Source: CAVTSA01 sp963737225 (GTDB lineage: Bacteria > Chloroflexota > Dormibacteria > Dormibacterales > Dormibacteraceae). From it: a stretch of 64,000 nucleotides of DNA. Numbering within the stretch: the stretch's first letter is position 1; every line of letters starts with the position of its first letter. The translations under genes were made by a program, and so were the position numbers. The notes beneath the pieces were generated by a model. The model did no database searches and was not told the DNA's origin. It was given only the letters and a program-made list of their open reading frames with translations. The stretch is taken from positions 620,001-684,000 of the forward strand of contig CAVTSA010000002.1 in assembly GCA_963737225.1 (NCBI GenBank), read 5' to 3'. Positions 25,086 to 34,136 of the stretch are shown one piece after another.

Positions 25086-26809
25086 ACCAGCACCTCCGCC
25101 GGGCCCGCACTCAAGAGCCGGGCGAAGCGGGAGTCGGGATCTTCGGACAGCTCGGTGCGGGACCCGAACTCGACCGCGACCCCCCTCTCCAGGACCAGGA
25201 TGTGGGTGGCCCGGGCCAGGGTCTCGGGCCGGTGTGCCACCACGATCGCGGTGCTGCCGGCGAAAAGCCGGTCGAGCGCGCGCTGCAGGCGGCGCTGCGT
25301 GACCAGATCCAGCCTCGCCGACGGCTCGTCCAGCACGATCAGCCCCGCCGGGCGGAGGAAGACACGGGCCAGCGCGAGCAGCTGGGCCTCCCCTGCCGAG
25401 AGCGCCCGGTCGGAGGACAGCCGCGTCTCCAGACCCTCCGCCTGGCTGTCGAGCCAGGCACCCAGTCCGGCCTCCTCGAGCGCGACGCGGACCTGGGGCG
25501 GGGCACCCGGCCCGTACAGCGTCAGGTTGTCGAGCAGCGTCCCGTCGAGGAGGTGGACCTCCTGCGGCACGTAGGCGACACGCCGGCGGAGCTGGTCGCC
25601 GGCGATCCGGGTCAGGTCGACGCCACCCAGCTCGATGGCCCCAACCGGAACCTCGTGCAACCGCACCAGGAGGCGGGCGAGCGTGGACTTGCCGCTGCCG
25701 GTCCGGCCCACGATGCCCAGCACGGCCCCAGCCGGAACCTGGAAGCGGACCCCGGAAAGCGCCTCCTCGCCATCCTCGTACGCGAACGTGAGCTCCCGGA
25801 CGTCGACCGCGAGCGGACCTTCCGGAAGTGGCTGGGGACGCGCCGGCGGTCGCACGTCCGGCCCCAGCGTCAGCAGCTCGCGGCACCGCGATGCTGCGGC
25901 GGTTGCCGGCTGGAGGTCCTCGAGCTGCCTGCCCAGAGCCTGCAGCGGCGCCAGGCTGAGGCCGCCGTACGCGGCGACCAGGAACACCTGTCCCAGCGTG
26001 AGCACCCCATGCTGGTACAGCACCGCGGCGACCCCGAGCGCGACCGTGGTGCCGAGCGCGAAGATCGTCTCCGCTGCCCCCGCCCCGCCGCCGACCAGCG
26101 TCGCGTGCAGGAACCGGTCGACCTGGCCCCGCGCGGACCGCTCGAGGCGCCCCTCGGCGTAGCCGGCCGCGCCCAGGCCGGCGATGTCCTCGAGGCCGCC
26201 GAGCAGCTCCTCGACGTCGCCGAAGAGGTCGGCCACCGCCTGGCGGGCCCGGGACCAGGCCCGCGTCACGATGCCGGCCAGGCCCACCCGGAGTGCTGCC
26301 GCGACTGCGGCGGCGCCGGCCATGACGACACCGATCTGCCAGTCCAGACGCCAGAGCAGGACGAGGACACCGAGCACGATGAGGGCGTTGCCGGCCAGCG
26401 CCACCGCCATTCGGGAGAGCAGGTTGCCGAGCAGCGACGGGTCCCGGTCGACCCGCTGAATCAGCGCTCCCGGCGGAACGCGCTGATGGAACGCCCGTCC
26501 CAGGGTGAGGCTGCGGCCGAAGAGGTCCTGACGCAGCCGGTTGGTGGCGCGAGCGGCGAGATCGGTGGCGGCGTACTCCTCTCCAACGGCGGCCGCCTGC
26601 TGCAGCGACGCGCAGAAACAGTAGGTGAGCGCGAGCGCGACCAGCGAGACACCGGCCGAGACACCGGACGCTTGATCGACGAACCGCTGCAGGATTTGAG
26701 GTCCCACCAGGGCGAGCCCGCTGCCAAGCAGGACCAGACAGCCGAGGAGCGTGAGCCGTCCCAGGTGCGGTCGGAGATACACACGGGCGATGGACCAGAG
26801 CGCGAACAA
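25082..26809 (-). CDS. ABC exporter half-transporter with canonical catalytic Glu (first subunit)
   Basis: 575 aa from TTG 26809 (GGAGG upstream; an in-frame stop lies further upstream and there is no ATG). Transmembrane helices fill residues 1-300. Walker A is GIVGRTGSGKSTLARLL, Walker B GLIVLDEPSARLD with the catalytic Glu. The signature is LSAGEAQ rather than LSGGQ. In a heterodimer this degenerate signature pairs with the Asp-containing Walker B of the partner, so both changes fall in the same ATP site. That agreement supports a true asymmetric exporter. Confidence 0.9.
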   Translation of the reverse strand: MFALWSIARVYLRPHLGRLTLLGCLVLLGSGLALVGPQILQRFVDQASGVSAGVSLVALALTYCFCASLQQAAAVGEEYAATDLAARATNRLRQDLFGRSLTLGRAFHQRVPPGALIQRVDRDPSLLGNLLSRMAVALAGNALIVLGVLVLLWRLDWQIGVVMAGAAAVAAALRVGLAGIVTRAWSRARQAVADLFGDVEELLGGLEDIAGLGAAGYAEGRLERSARGQVDRFLHATLVGGGAGAAETIFALGTTVALGVAAVLYQHGVLTLGQVFLVAAYGGLSLAPLQALGRQLEDLQPATAAASRCRELLTLGPDVRPPARPQPLPEGPLAVDVRELTFAYEDGEEALSGVRFQVPAGAVLGIVGRTGSGKSTLARLLVRLHEVPVGAIELGGVDLTRIAGDQLRRRVAYVPQEVHLLDGTLLDNLTLYGPGAPPQVRVALEEAGLGAWLDSQAEGLETRLSSDRALSAGEAQLLALARVFLRPAGLIVLDEPSARLDLVTQRRLQRALDRLFAGSTAIVVAHRPETLARATHILVLERGVAVEFGSRTELSEDPDSRFARLLSAGPAEVLV

Positions 26810-26888
26810 GAAAAAGAGCCTCCAGCTGGGTGGACAGCCGGCCGGCCCACTGGGGGCGCTCGATCAGGCGGACGTCGCCGTCAGATGA

Positions 26889-26948
26889 TCAGGAACGAGC
26901 GCGCAGCGAGGTACCGACCGGGAACACGGGAACCAGAAGCCTTGCCAC
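26889..26948 (-). CDS. Possible leader peptide (19 aa) before the ABC exporter genes
   Basis: A perfect AAGGAGGT (26955-26962, minus strand) lies 6 nt before GTG 26948, followed by 19 codons reading MARLLVPVFPVGTSLRARS and a TGA. The frame sits inside an inverted repeat GGTACCG/CGGTACC whose arms bracket it, so ribosome movement on the leader could change RNA structure before the exporter start 80 bp further on. Leader peptides of this kind control drug-responsive transporters in other bacteria. It is too short to prove by coding statistics. Confidence 0.45.
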   Translation of the reverse strand: MARLLVPVFPVGTSLRARS

Positions 26949-27057
26949 GCCGGTACCTCCTTGGGAAATCTGAGCCGCCACAGGCTACCACCAACCACCG
27001 TCCGGCGTGGCACGGGACTGATGGCGAGCCGAGCGTGGCGGGCCCGTGAACCCGGGT

Positions 27058-28143
27058 TCAGGAGAGCTGCTCGGAGACCTCGCAGAGGAGGCCGGCCGTC
27101 TCCTCCCAGCCCAGGCAGGGGTCGGTCACGCTCTGGCCATAGCGCAGGTTCTCGGTCTTGCCGAGGACCAGGTCCTGATGGCCCTCCACCAGAAAGCTCT
27201 CCAGCATCAGGCCGACGATGCCGCGCTGGCCGGCGGCGCGCTGGGCCACGACGTCGCGCACGATCGCGGGTTGACGCCGGAAGTCCTTGCCGCTGTTGCC
27301 GTGGCTGGCATCGACCAGCAGGCGGGCAGGCTGGCCCGCCTGGTCCATCCGTGCCAGGGCGTCGTTCACCGACCCGGCGTCGTAGTTGGGCCCGCGGGTC
27401 CCGCCGCGCAGGATGACATGGCAGTCGGCGTTGCCCCGGGTCCAGAAGATGGACGCCAGGCCGTCCTGGTTGATGCCCGTGAAGACGTGCGAGGTGGAGG
27501 CCGCGGCACAGGCGTCGATCGCGACCTGGACCTCGCCGTCGGTCCCGTTCTTGATCCCGACCGGCATCGAGAGGCCGCTCGACAGCTGGCGGTGAATCTG
27601 GCTCTCGGCGGTCCGCGCGCCGATCGACCCCCAGCTCACCAGGTCGGCGAGGTACTGTGCCGAGATCGGGTCCAGGAACTCGCCGCCTACCGGCAGGCCC
27701 AGACTCAGGATGTCGAGCATCAGCCGGCGGCCGATCTGCAGGCCCTCGTTGACCATGTAGGAACCGTCGAGGTGCGGATCGTTGAGGAGCCCCTTCCAGC
27801 CGATGGTGGTGCGTGGCTTCTCGAAGTAGACGCGCATCACGATCAGGAGCCGGTCGTCCAGCCGTTCTCGCAACCGGGCCAGCCGGCGCGCGTACTCGTA
27901 GGCGGCGGCGGGATCGTGCACCGAGCAGGGCCCCACGACGACCAGCAGGCGGTCGTCTTCGCCGCGCAGCACCGCCGACGCCTCCCGGCGGCCACGCAGC
28001 ACCACCTCCTCTGCCGTGGCCGGCATCGGCAGCGCGTCGGCCAGCAGCGCCGGGGAGACCAGTGGCCGCGTCCCCTCGATGCGCACGTCGTGGAGCGCGC
28101 TCTCGGGTACCGGCTCAAAGAGAGGTCCCGGGCGTTCGCTCAC
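27058..28143 (-). CDS. 3-deoxy-7-phosphoheptulonate (DAHP) synthase, class I
   Basis: 361 aa from GTG 28143. It condenses PEP and erythrose-4-P, the entry step to aromatic amino acids. Class I (AroF/G/H type) hallmarks: VVVGPCSVHDPAAAYEYARRL near 69, MRVYFEKPRTTIGWKGLLNDP near 102, GEFLDPISAQY near 152, GARTAESQIHRQLSSGLSMPVG near 171, the HVILRGG segment and DASHGNSGKD near 285. Neighbours on both sides are unrelated genes, so it is probably a single transcription unit. Confidence 0.95.
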   Translation of the reverse strand: MSERPGPLFEPVPESALHDVRIEGTRPLVSPALLADALPMPATAEEVVLRGRREASAVLRGEDDRLLVVVGPCSVHDPAAAYEYARRLARLRERLDDRLLIVMRVYFEKPRTTIGWKGLLNDPHLDGSYMVNEGLQIGRRLMLDILSLGLPVGGEFLDPISAQYLADLVSWGSIGARTAESQIHRQLSSGLSMPVGIKNGTDGEVQVAIDACAAASTSHVFTGINQDGLASIFWTRGNADCHVILRGGTRGPNYDAGSVNDALARMDQAGQPARLLVDASHGNSGKDFRRQPAIVRDVVAQRAAGQRGIVGLMLESFLVEGHQDLVLGKTENLRYGQSVTDPCLGWEETAGLLCEVSEQLS

Positions 28144-28207
28144 ATTCGCCAGTCTAGGGACGTGGCTGTGCGCGGCCGGTCGGAGCCGCGGCAGCCCGAG
28201 GAATCCC

Positions 28208-30403
28208 CTACTGCGTGGGCGAAGGGGATGGGGTCGGCGCCGCCGCCGGAGAAGGGGTGGTGACGGGGCTGGGGCTGGGAGTCGCGCTCGGGGCCGGGCT
28301 GGATACGGCTCCGGGTTGGGTCGCCGGCGACGTGAACGCGATCTGGACGCGCGTCGCGCTCTGGCCGTTGACATCCTTGAGCCCGCTCAGGATCTGCAGC
28401 TGGTACTGCACGCCGGCCGAGAGCGTGGGCAGGGAGATGAGAACCGTCCGGGTGGTGGCGTTGTAGGTCGCCGACTGCGGTGCGACCGGGGCGCCGGAGC
28501 TCTCCTGCACTACCAACCCGGCGGGCACGGTGACCGGGTTCAGGTCCGAGTCGAACCTCACCGAGATCGAGGCGGGCCCCACCTGGATGGTCTGGATCGC
28601 GGGGCCGCCGCTGACCCCGGTCTGGACCGGCGTCCCCACCGCCTGCTCGATCAGGTACTGCTGCCCCGCGCGAGCGATCTGGAACTGCTCGTCGAACACG
28701 GACTGCTGGGTGCCCTGGCTGAACACGGTCCGGACGACCGCGAGGCCCGAGGGCTGCGCCAGGATCACCGACCACCGGTTGAGCGCCTCCGTCCCGTAAG
28801 TGGTCAGATAGAGGCCGCTGCCCGCGTTGAAGGTGGCCTGCGCCGACGGGGTGAGCAGGGACTGCGCCTCGCTCACGCTGCCGGACTGCCGCGCCGCCAT
28901 GAACTGGGTGAGAACGTTGCTGATCGCTGCCATCACCGAGCTGCTGTCGACCATGGCGACGTACGCGTCGCCGGCCTGCACGTAGGTGAGCAGGACGCTG
29001 GCAGGCGACCAGCTGGCGGCCGCGGCCGCGGCGCCCGTGAGCGTCGACGCCGAAGCGGTCGGGGACGTCAGCTCCTGGATCCCGGCGGCGGTCGAGATGA
29101 GAAGGCCGTTGTTGGTCCAGCTCACCGCGCTCACGCCGCCGGGCAGACCGGAAACGCCGGTCGTCGAACCGGAGGCGGCGTTCAGGATCGAAAGCCCCCC
29201 CTGGTCGATATAGGCGTACTCGTCGCCGGCGGGCGCCCAGGCGCCAAGTGTGGTGGCTGCGCCCACCGTCGACTCGGTGTTGGTGACCAGGTCGACCAGG
29301 TGCAGACCATTCGCGGCCAGATACACCATCTCGTTGCCGCTGGGGGAGAAAGCCGCCGCCGCGGTAGGCGCGGCCTGCAAGGTGAAGCTGGCGACCCCGG
29401 TACCCAGGCGCGACACCGCGGTGCCCGCGACCGCCATCAGCTGCAGTCCGCGGGCGGTGGACTGGAAGCCGATCGAGGTGACCCCCGGAACGTTGGTCGT
29501 GGTGTCGCCGTAGGAGACCGTGGTGCCGGCCAGGTAGGCGGGACCGGCAGGCCCCGCCACCACCTGCGAGACGCCACTCTGGGCGATCGCGGTCCCCGCG
29601 CCTCCCCGCGCCGGATAGGCCGTCAAGGAACCACCCTGACCGATCACATAGACCTGGGTGCCGTCGAGCGACCACACCGGCTGAGAGCCGTCGCTCGATC
29701 CGAGCTCACGGACACCGGAGAGCGGGCTGGGCGCGGGCGCGGGGGATGGGGATGCCGTGCTGGACGGGGTCGGGGCGGGGGTCGGCTGCGGCGGCTGCTG
29801 CGTCACGAACGTGATCGGGGCAGGTGAGGTGGTGGACGGGGTCAGGGGCTGGTTGCTCTCGGTCCGGGCTTCCGCGGTGAACGTCACCTGGTACTCGACA
29901 CCCGGAGCCAGACCGTCGTTCTTGGGAACGATGGTGAGGGTCTGGTTGTTGTCGGTCCAGTGATAGGAGGCTTCCGTGGCGGGCGAGATCTTGGCTGCCT
30001 GCTCGGTCGCCGCCGGGTTCATCGGCTGCGGGAAGTTGACCACGATGGCCGACGTGGTCGCCACCTGGGTATGGCCGTTGATGGGGCTGGTGAACACCTT
30101 CTGGGTTGAGCCGCCCGTGTTCTGCGACAGCGTCACCGTGGCGAAGACGATGAGGAGGACGCCCGCCATCGCCCCCGCCCAGGCCAGGCCGGCCGGGCCG
30201 AGGAGCCGGCGGTGCCAGGGCCGGCGACGCTCCTTCCGCTTCCACGCCTCCTGCATCAGGCGGCGGCGCAGAGCCTCCCTGAACGCCGGGTCGGCCTCGA
30301 CCATGGGCCGGGGGCCCTCGTGGAGCCGCTGCGCGAAGGCGACGTCCGAGGGACGGTCGAAGATTCCCTCCAGCTCGTCGTCCACGGGCGGGCGCTCACT
30401 CAT
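28208..30403 (-). CDS. Large single-span protein with Ig-like and propeller domains, putative anti-sigma partner
   Basis: 731 aa. Residues 1-68 are cytoplasmic and charged, one membrane span lies near 69-91 (LAWAGAMAGVLLIVFATVTL), then a Big_5-type Ig-like domain near 100-195 (VVNFPQPMNP, EYQVTFTA), a Pro/Ser/Thr linker, a TolB-like propeller near 230-480 (VWSLDGTQVYVI, FSPSGNEMVYLA), an NTF2-like stretch, a second Ig-like domain and a long Pro/Ser tail. It follows the ECF sigma gene by 46 bp. The layout suggests a sensor or anti-sigma factor whose outer part reads the envelope. Sigma inhibition is an inference. Confidence 0.75.
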   Translation of the reverse strand: MSERPPVDDELEGIFDRPSDVAFAQRLHEGPRPMVEADPAFREALRRRLMQEAWKRKERRRPWHRRLLGPAGLAWAGAMAGVLLIVFATVTLSQNTGGSTQKVFTSPINGHTQVATTSAIVVNFPQPMNPAATEQAAKISPATEASYHWTDNNQTLTIVPKNDGLAPGVEYQVTFTAEARTESNQPLTPSTTSPAPITFVTQQPPQPTPAPTPSSTASPSPAPAPSPLSGVRELGSSDGSQPVWSLDGTQVYVIGQGGSLTAYPARGGAGTAIAQSGVSQVVAGPAGPAYLAGTTVSYGDTTTNVPGVTSIGFQSTARGLQLMAVAGTAVSRLGTGVASFTLQAAPTAAAAFSPSGNEMVYLAANGLHLVDLVTNTESTVGAATTLGAWAPAGDEYAYIDQGGLSILNAASGSTTGVSGLPGGVSAVSWTNNGLLISTAAGIQELTSPTASASTLTGAAAAAASWSPASVLLTYVQAGDAYVAMVDSSSVMAAISNVLTQFMAARQSGSVSEAQSLLTPSAQATFNAGSGLYLTTYGTEALNRWSVILAQPSGLAVVRTVFSQGTQQSVFDEQFQIARAGQQYLIEQAVGTPVQTGVSGGPAIQTIQVGPASISVRFDSDLNPVTVPAGLVVQESSGAPVAPQSATYNATTRTVLISLPTLSAGVQYQLQILSGLKDVNGQSATRVQIAFTSPATQPGAVSSPAPSATPSPSPVTTPSPAAAPTPSPSPTQ

Positions 30404-30449
30404 GCCCCGGTCCCGGCGAGACGGAGCTTGCGGAATCTGATGGGAGGGG

Positions 30450-31055
30450 TCACGCGCCCTTCTCCCGGACTGCGCCCAGGTCGTGCGTCGCGGCTTGCTG
30501 GCGGAGCCGCGTCACACCGCGGTGCACGAGGAGCTTCACGGCGCCCGGGCTCTTGCCCATCGCGACCGCGATGTCCTCGATCTTCATGTCCTCCTGGAAC
30601 TTCAGGACCAGCGCCATCCGCTGCTGGTCGGGAAGCTCCTCGACCAGACGCCAGACGCGGCGGACCTCGTCGCGACGGGCGGCCGTCTCCTCGAGAGAGG
30701 TGCCGTCGCTCAGGTCGTACTGCTCGTCGATGTCATCGGTCGGGCGCTGGCCTCGATAGCGGTCGGCGACTGCGTTGACCGCGATCTGGTAGAGCCACGC
30801 GGAGAACGGACGGCCCGTGTCCTGGTAGCGGCCGATGCTCCGAAGCGCCTTCATGAACACTTCGGAGGTCACGTCTTCCGCGACCGTCCGATCCTGAACT
30901 CTCGAATACACGAACCGATACATCCTCTGGAAATGCAGCTCGTAGAGTTCCCCGAACGCGGAGGGATCCTCCTTCGCTCGAGCAACGAGCCGCCCTTCTT
31001 CCGTCGGGGAAACCGAGCCGCGGACCCGTCCCTCCCCTGCGAGGTCAAACGACAT
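30450..31055 (-). CDS. ECF-type RNA polymerase sigma factor
   Basis: 201 aa. Region 2 is visible as FGELYELHFQRMYRFVYSR and AEDVTSEVFMKALRSIGRY, region 4 as LPDQQRMALVLKFQEDMK with the helix-turn-helix IEDIAVAMGKSPGAVKLLVHRGVTRLRQ in two pieces. No region 1.1 or 3, so it is an extracytoplasmic-function type. It probably recognises its own promoter and is held by the membrane protein encoded next. A cysteine-containing short frame overlapping its start (31045-31287) is not convincing as a gene. Confidence 0.93.
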   Translation of the reverse strand: MSFDLAGEGRVRGSVSPTEEGRLVARAKEDPSAFGELYELHFQRMYRFVYSRVQDRTVAEDVTSEVFMKALRSIGRYQDTGRPFSAWLYQIAVNAVADRYRGQRPTDDIDEQYDLSDGTSLEETAARRDEVRRVWRLVEELPDQQRMALVLKFQEDMKIEDIAVAMGKSPGAVKLLVHRGVTRLRQQAATHDLGAVREKGA

Positions 31056-31390
31056 CGGTCCAGCCCCGGTTACGGTTTCGCTGCGTGCCGTCGAAAGTCG
31101 GCGCGACGTGTCCTGCCAACAGGAGGTCGCACCGGCCGCAGCTCACCGTCTCCATGACCGTGTCAAGCTTATCGGCTGCGGGGAAGAACCCGGCAAGAGC
31201 CGGCGCCGGGACAACGACGCCGTCCGCCGGCCCCGCGGGGACGGCGGGAAGACGACCCGGACGCAGGGCACGGGGTGCCCCTCGCATGTGTCCGTATGAT
31301 GAAGGCGTTGGATCGCATTCGCCACGCCCTACGTTCGGCGCGCCTGCCGGCGGGCTCGGCGAAACCGTTCACAAGCGTAGGGGAGCCCGG
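31056..31390. other. Divergent intergenic region between sigma factor and purB
   Basis: 335 bp that must hold the promoters of the sigma operon (leftward) and of the purine cluster (rightward). TTGACA is present on the minus strand near 31160 but no good -10 follows at 17 bp. A strong GC hairpin GCCGTC/GACGGC with inner CCCCGCGGGG occurs near 31218-31245. No tRNA, riboswitch or confident gene seen. Confidence 0.4.
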
Positions 31391-32770
31391 ATGATCGATC
31401 GCTACGCGCCGCCCGAAATGGTCCAGCTCTGGTCGGACCAGCACCGGTTCGAACTCTGGCTCCGGGTCGAGATCCTGGCCGCCGAGGCCTGGGCCGAGTT
31501 GGGACGTGTCCCCGCCGACGCGCTGCCCAGGATCCGGCAGGCCACCTTCGATGTGGCCCGGATCGCGGAGGTGGAGGCGGAGGTCCACCACGACGTGATC
31601 GCCTTCTTGACCGTCGTCAACGAGTCGATCGGACAGCCGGAGGCCCGCCACATGCACCTGGGTCTGACCAGCTCCGACGTCATCGACACCGCGTTCGCGG
31701 TGCAGTGCAAGGAGTCGGCGCAGCTGATCCTCGCGGACCTCGCGGTCCTGCGGGAGACCGCGGCAGACCTGGCGCTGCGCCACCGCGAGACGGTCGAGGT
31801 GGGGCGGACGCACGGGATCCACGCCGAGCCGATCACGTTCGGCTTCAAGGTGGCGGGCTGGGTGGCCGAGCTCGACCGTGCCATCGCCCGGCTCCGCGCC
31901 GCGCAGGACGAGGTGGCGACCGGCGCCCTGTCGGGCCCGGTGGGCACCCACGCCAGCGTGGATCCGTTCGTCGAGGAGTACGTGTGCGAGCACCTGGGGC
32001 TGCACGTGGACCCGGTCTCCACGCAGATCGTCTCCCGCGACCGTCACGCGGCCTTGATGTCGGTGCTCGCGGTGACGGCGGCGTCCATGGAACGGATCGC
32101 CCTCGAGATCCGGCACCTTCAGCGGAGCGAGGTGGCGGAGGCGATGGAGCCGTTCGGCGCCAATCAGAAGGGTTCCTCGGCGATGCCCCACAAGCGAAAT
32201 CCCATCCTCACCGAGCGGATCTCCGGGCTTGCCAGGACGGTTCGCGGGTACGCGGTCACCGAGCTCGAGAACGTGGCGCTGTGGCACGAGCGTGACATCA
32301 GCCACTCCTCGGCGGAGCGCGTCGTCTTCCCCGACGCCACCTGCCTGGTCGACTACATGGCGCAGACGCTGAACCGGGTGCTGCGAGGGCTGACCGTGAA
32401 TGAAGCTCAGATGGCGCGGAACCTCGACCTCTGGGGCGGTGTCGTCTTCTCGCAGCGCGCGATGCTGGCGCTGGTCGACGGCGGGATGTCGCGCGAACAG
32501 GCCTACCGCGTGGTGCAGTCCGCGGCTCTTCGCGCGCTGGACGGCGAGGGGGGCTTCCGCGCCAACCTGGAGGCCGAGCCGGCGGTGATGGCCCGCATCG
32601 GGGCGCAGATGGACCAGATCTTCGACCCGCGGGGATTCCTGCGGCACATCGACCTCGCGTTCGAGCGTTTGGGGCTTCTGGAGCGGCCCCAGCCGGCAGC
32701 ACCACACCCCGGGGACCCGGCGCACTGGAGCGCGCGGGACCTTGCGGGGAAGAAGGAGGTGGCTCCTTGA
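31391..32770 (+). CDS. purB: Adenylosuccinate lyase
   Basis: 459 aa. It splits SAICAR to AICAR and adenylosuccinate to AMP. The lyase signature GSSAMPHKRNP is at about residues 261-271. Others are LGLTSSDVIDTAFA near 85-98, EVGRTHGIHAEPITFG near 134 and the RDISHSSAERVVFPD block. First gene of the purB-C-S-Q-L-F-M-N-H cluster. Its stop overlaps the purC start (TTGA). Confidence 0.97.
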   Translation: MIDRYAPPEMVQLWSDQHRFELWLRVEILAAEAWAELGRVPADALPRIRQATFDVARIAEVEAEVHHDVIAFLTVVNESIGQPEARHMHLGLTSSDVIDTAFAVQCKESAQLILADLAVLRETAADLALRHRETVEVGRTHGIHAEPITFGFKVAGWVAELDRAIARLRAAQDEVATGALSGPVGTHASVDPFVEEYVCEHLGLHVDPVSTQIVSRDRHAALMSVLAVTAASMERIALEIRHLQRSEVAEAMEPFGANQKGSSAMPHKRNPILTERISGLARTVRGYAVTELENVALWHERDISHSSAERVVFPDATCLVDYMAQTLNRVLRGLTVNEAQMARNLDLWGGVVFSQRAMLALVDGGMSREQAYRVVQSAALRALDGEGGFRANLEAEPAVMARIGAQMDQIFDPRGFLRHIDLAFERLGLLERPQPAAPHPGDPAHWSARDLAGKKEVAP

Positions 32771-33660
32771 GCCCGACCGTCACGTCCACCGAGCTGACTC
32801 TGCCGCTGTTCGCGAAAGGCAAGGTGCGCGACACCTACGACCTGCCCGACGACCGGCTGCTGATGGTGGCCACCGACCGCATCTCGGCATTCGACTGGGT
32901 GCTGCCGACCGGGATCCGCTCGCGGGGCGCCGTCCTCACCCAGCTCTCGATCTTCTGGTTCGACAAGACCCGGGATCTGCTGCCCAATCACCTGCTCACC
33001 GGCGACATCTCGGGCCTGCCGGACTCCGTGCGTGGTGAGGAGGACTGGCTCCGGCTGCGCAGCATGATCGTGAAGAAGGCGCACCGCATCGACTTCGAAT
33101 GCGTGGTCCGTGGGTATCTCGCCGGCAGCGCCTGGGCCGAGTACAAGGAGCACGGCACGATGGCGGGCGAGTCGCTGCCGCCGGGCCTGCAGCAGTCTCA
33201 GAAGCTGCCCGAGCCGCTCTTCACGCCGGCCACCAAGGCGGACACCGGCCACGACGAGAACGTCACCTACGGGTACGTCGCAGACGCGATCGGGGAGGAT
33301 CTCGCCGCGCAGCTGCGGGAGGCGTCCCTGAAGCTCTACACGTTCGGGGCGGACTACGCGGAGCAGCGCGGACTGCTGCTCGCCGACACCAAGTTCGAGT
33401 TCGGGCTGCTGGACGGAAAGCTGATCCTGATCGACGAGGCTCTGACGCCGGACAGCTCCCGCTACTGGGATGCCGCCACCTACCGGCCCGGCATCTCGCC
33501 CGACTCCTACGACAAGCAGCCGATTCGCGACTGGCTGGCCGGCAGCGGCTGGGACAAGAACTCGACTCCGCCGCCGCTGCCCGAGCACGTGGCAGAGGAG
33601 TCGCGTGGACGCTACCTCAAGGCGTACGAGCTGCTCACCGGCCACGCGCTGGACGAGTAG
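32767..33660 (+). CDS. purC: Phosphoribosylaminoimidazole-succinocarboxamide (SAICAR) synthase
   Basis: 297 aa from TTG 32767. FAKGKVRDTYDLPDDRLLMVATDRISAFD in pieces is the conserved opening. FECVVRGYLAGSAWAEYKEHG near 113 and LADTKFEFGL near 206, with IDEALTPDSSRYW, hold the ATP and CAIR sites. The long form (about 300 aa, like yeast Ade1) rather than the 240 aa Bacillus form. ATP-dependent aspartate addition to CAIR. Confidence 0.96.
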   Translation: MSPTVTSTELTLPLFAKGKVRDTYDLPDDRLLMVATDRISAFDWVLPTGIRSRGAVLTQLSIFWFDKTRDLLPNHLLTGDISGLPDSVRGEEDWLRLRSMIVKKAHRIDFECVVRGYLAGSAWAEYKEHGTMAGESLPPGLQQSQKLPEPLFTPATKADTGHDENVTYGYVADAIGEDLAAQLREASLKLYTFGADYAEQRGLLLADTKFEFGLLDGKLILIDEALTPDSSRYWDAATYRPGISPDSYDKQPIRDWLAGSGWDKNSTPPPLPEHVAEESRGRYLKAYELLTGHALDE

Positions 33661-33676
33661 GGGGAGCCGAAACGCC

Positions 33677-34033
33677 GTGCTGCTGGCCCGCATCACCGTC
33701 ACCCCCCGACCCGAGCTGAACGACCCACAGGGTCGTGCCGTCCAGCGTGCATTGGAGACGCTGGGCTTCGACGAGGCGCACGACGTACGGGTCGGCAAGT
33801 ACCTGGAGGTGACGCTCGACCTCGAATCGAGGGCACGCGCCGAGGCACGGGTGCGCGACATGTGCGAACGGCTGCTGGCCAACCAGGTGATCGAGGACTA
33901 CCGGTACGAGATCGCCGAAGGGCCGGGACCGCAGGCCCGGGAGGCGTTCCTCGACCCGCCCCTGGAGGCTGCCGACCCGATCGAAGCCGAACAGGCCACG
34001 GATTCCTTCTCGCGGGGTCCCGAGGAAGACTGA
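33677..34033 (+). CDS. purS: FGAM synthase subunit PurS with C-terminal extension
   Basis: 118 aa from GTG 33677 (GGGGAG upstream). The first 80 residues match PurS (LLARITVTPRPELNDPQGRAVQRAL, VRVGKYLEVTLD, MCERLLANQVIEDYRYEI). Usual length is about 80-85, so the last 35 residues (Pro/Glu/Ala-rich) are an extension. PurS bridges PurQ and PurL and helps pass ammonia. The presence of purS agrees with the small PurL downstream. Confidence 0.92.
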   Translation: MLLARITVTPRPELNDPQGRAVQRALETLGFDEAHDVRVGKYLEVTLDLESRARAEARVRDMCERLLANQVIEDYRYEIAEGPGPQAREAFLDPPLEAADPIEAEQATDSFSRGPEED

Positions 34034-34050
34034 TGCGCCGCCGCCCCAAC

Positions 34051-34114
34051 CCCCGTTGGTGCACCACCGGGGGATTGCGCGCGCCCGGTACCACCCGTTG
34101 GTGCACCTCCGGGG
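34051..34114. repeat. Paired palindrome locus A2 (42-bp spacing)
   Basis: TTGGTGCACCAC at 34056-34067 (centre 34061.5) and TTGGTGCACCTC at 34098-34109 (centre 34103.5), exactly 42 bp. Each is framed by C-rich and G-rich arms (CCCCG on the left, CGGGG on the right) that extend the palindrome to about 22 bp. Lies inside the purine operon between purS and purQ, so it is not simply a terminator for the whole cluster. Confidence 0.9.
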
Positions 34115-34136
34115 GCATCGGTGAGGGGGTGGCGGC

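Noticed and set aside
31045..31287. 80-codon minus-strand frame with a CGRC motif before the sigma gene
   Set aside because: No ribosome-binding site, only one Cys pair, a Pro/Ala-rich start typical of shadow frames, and it overlaps the sigma start by 11 nt.
34051..34114. CRISPR-like array from repeated short palindromes
   Set aside because: Only two or three repeats per site, no constant repeat-spacer unit array and no cas genes in the window.
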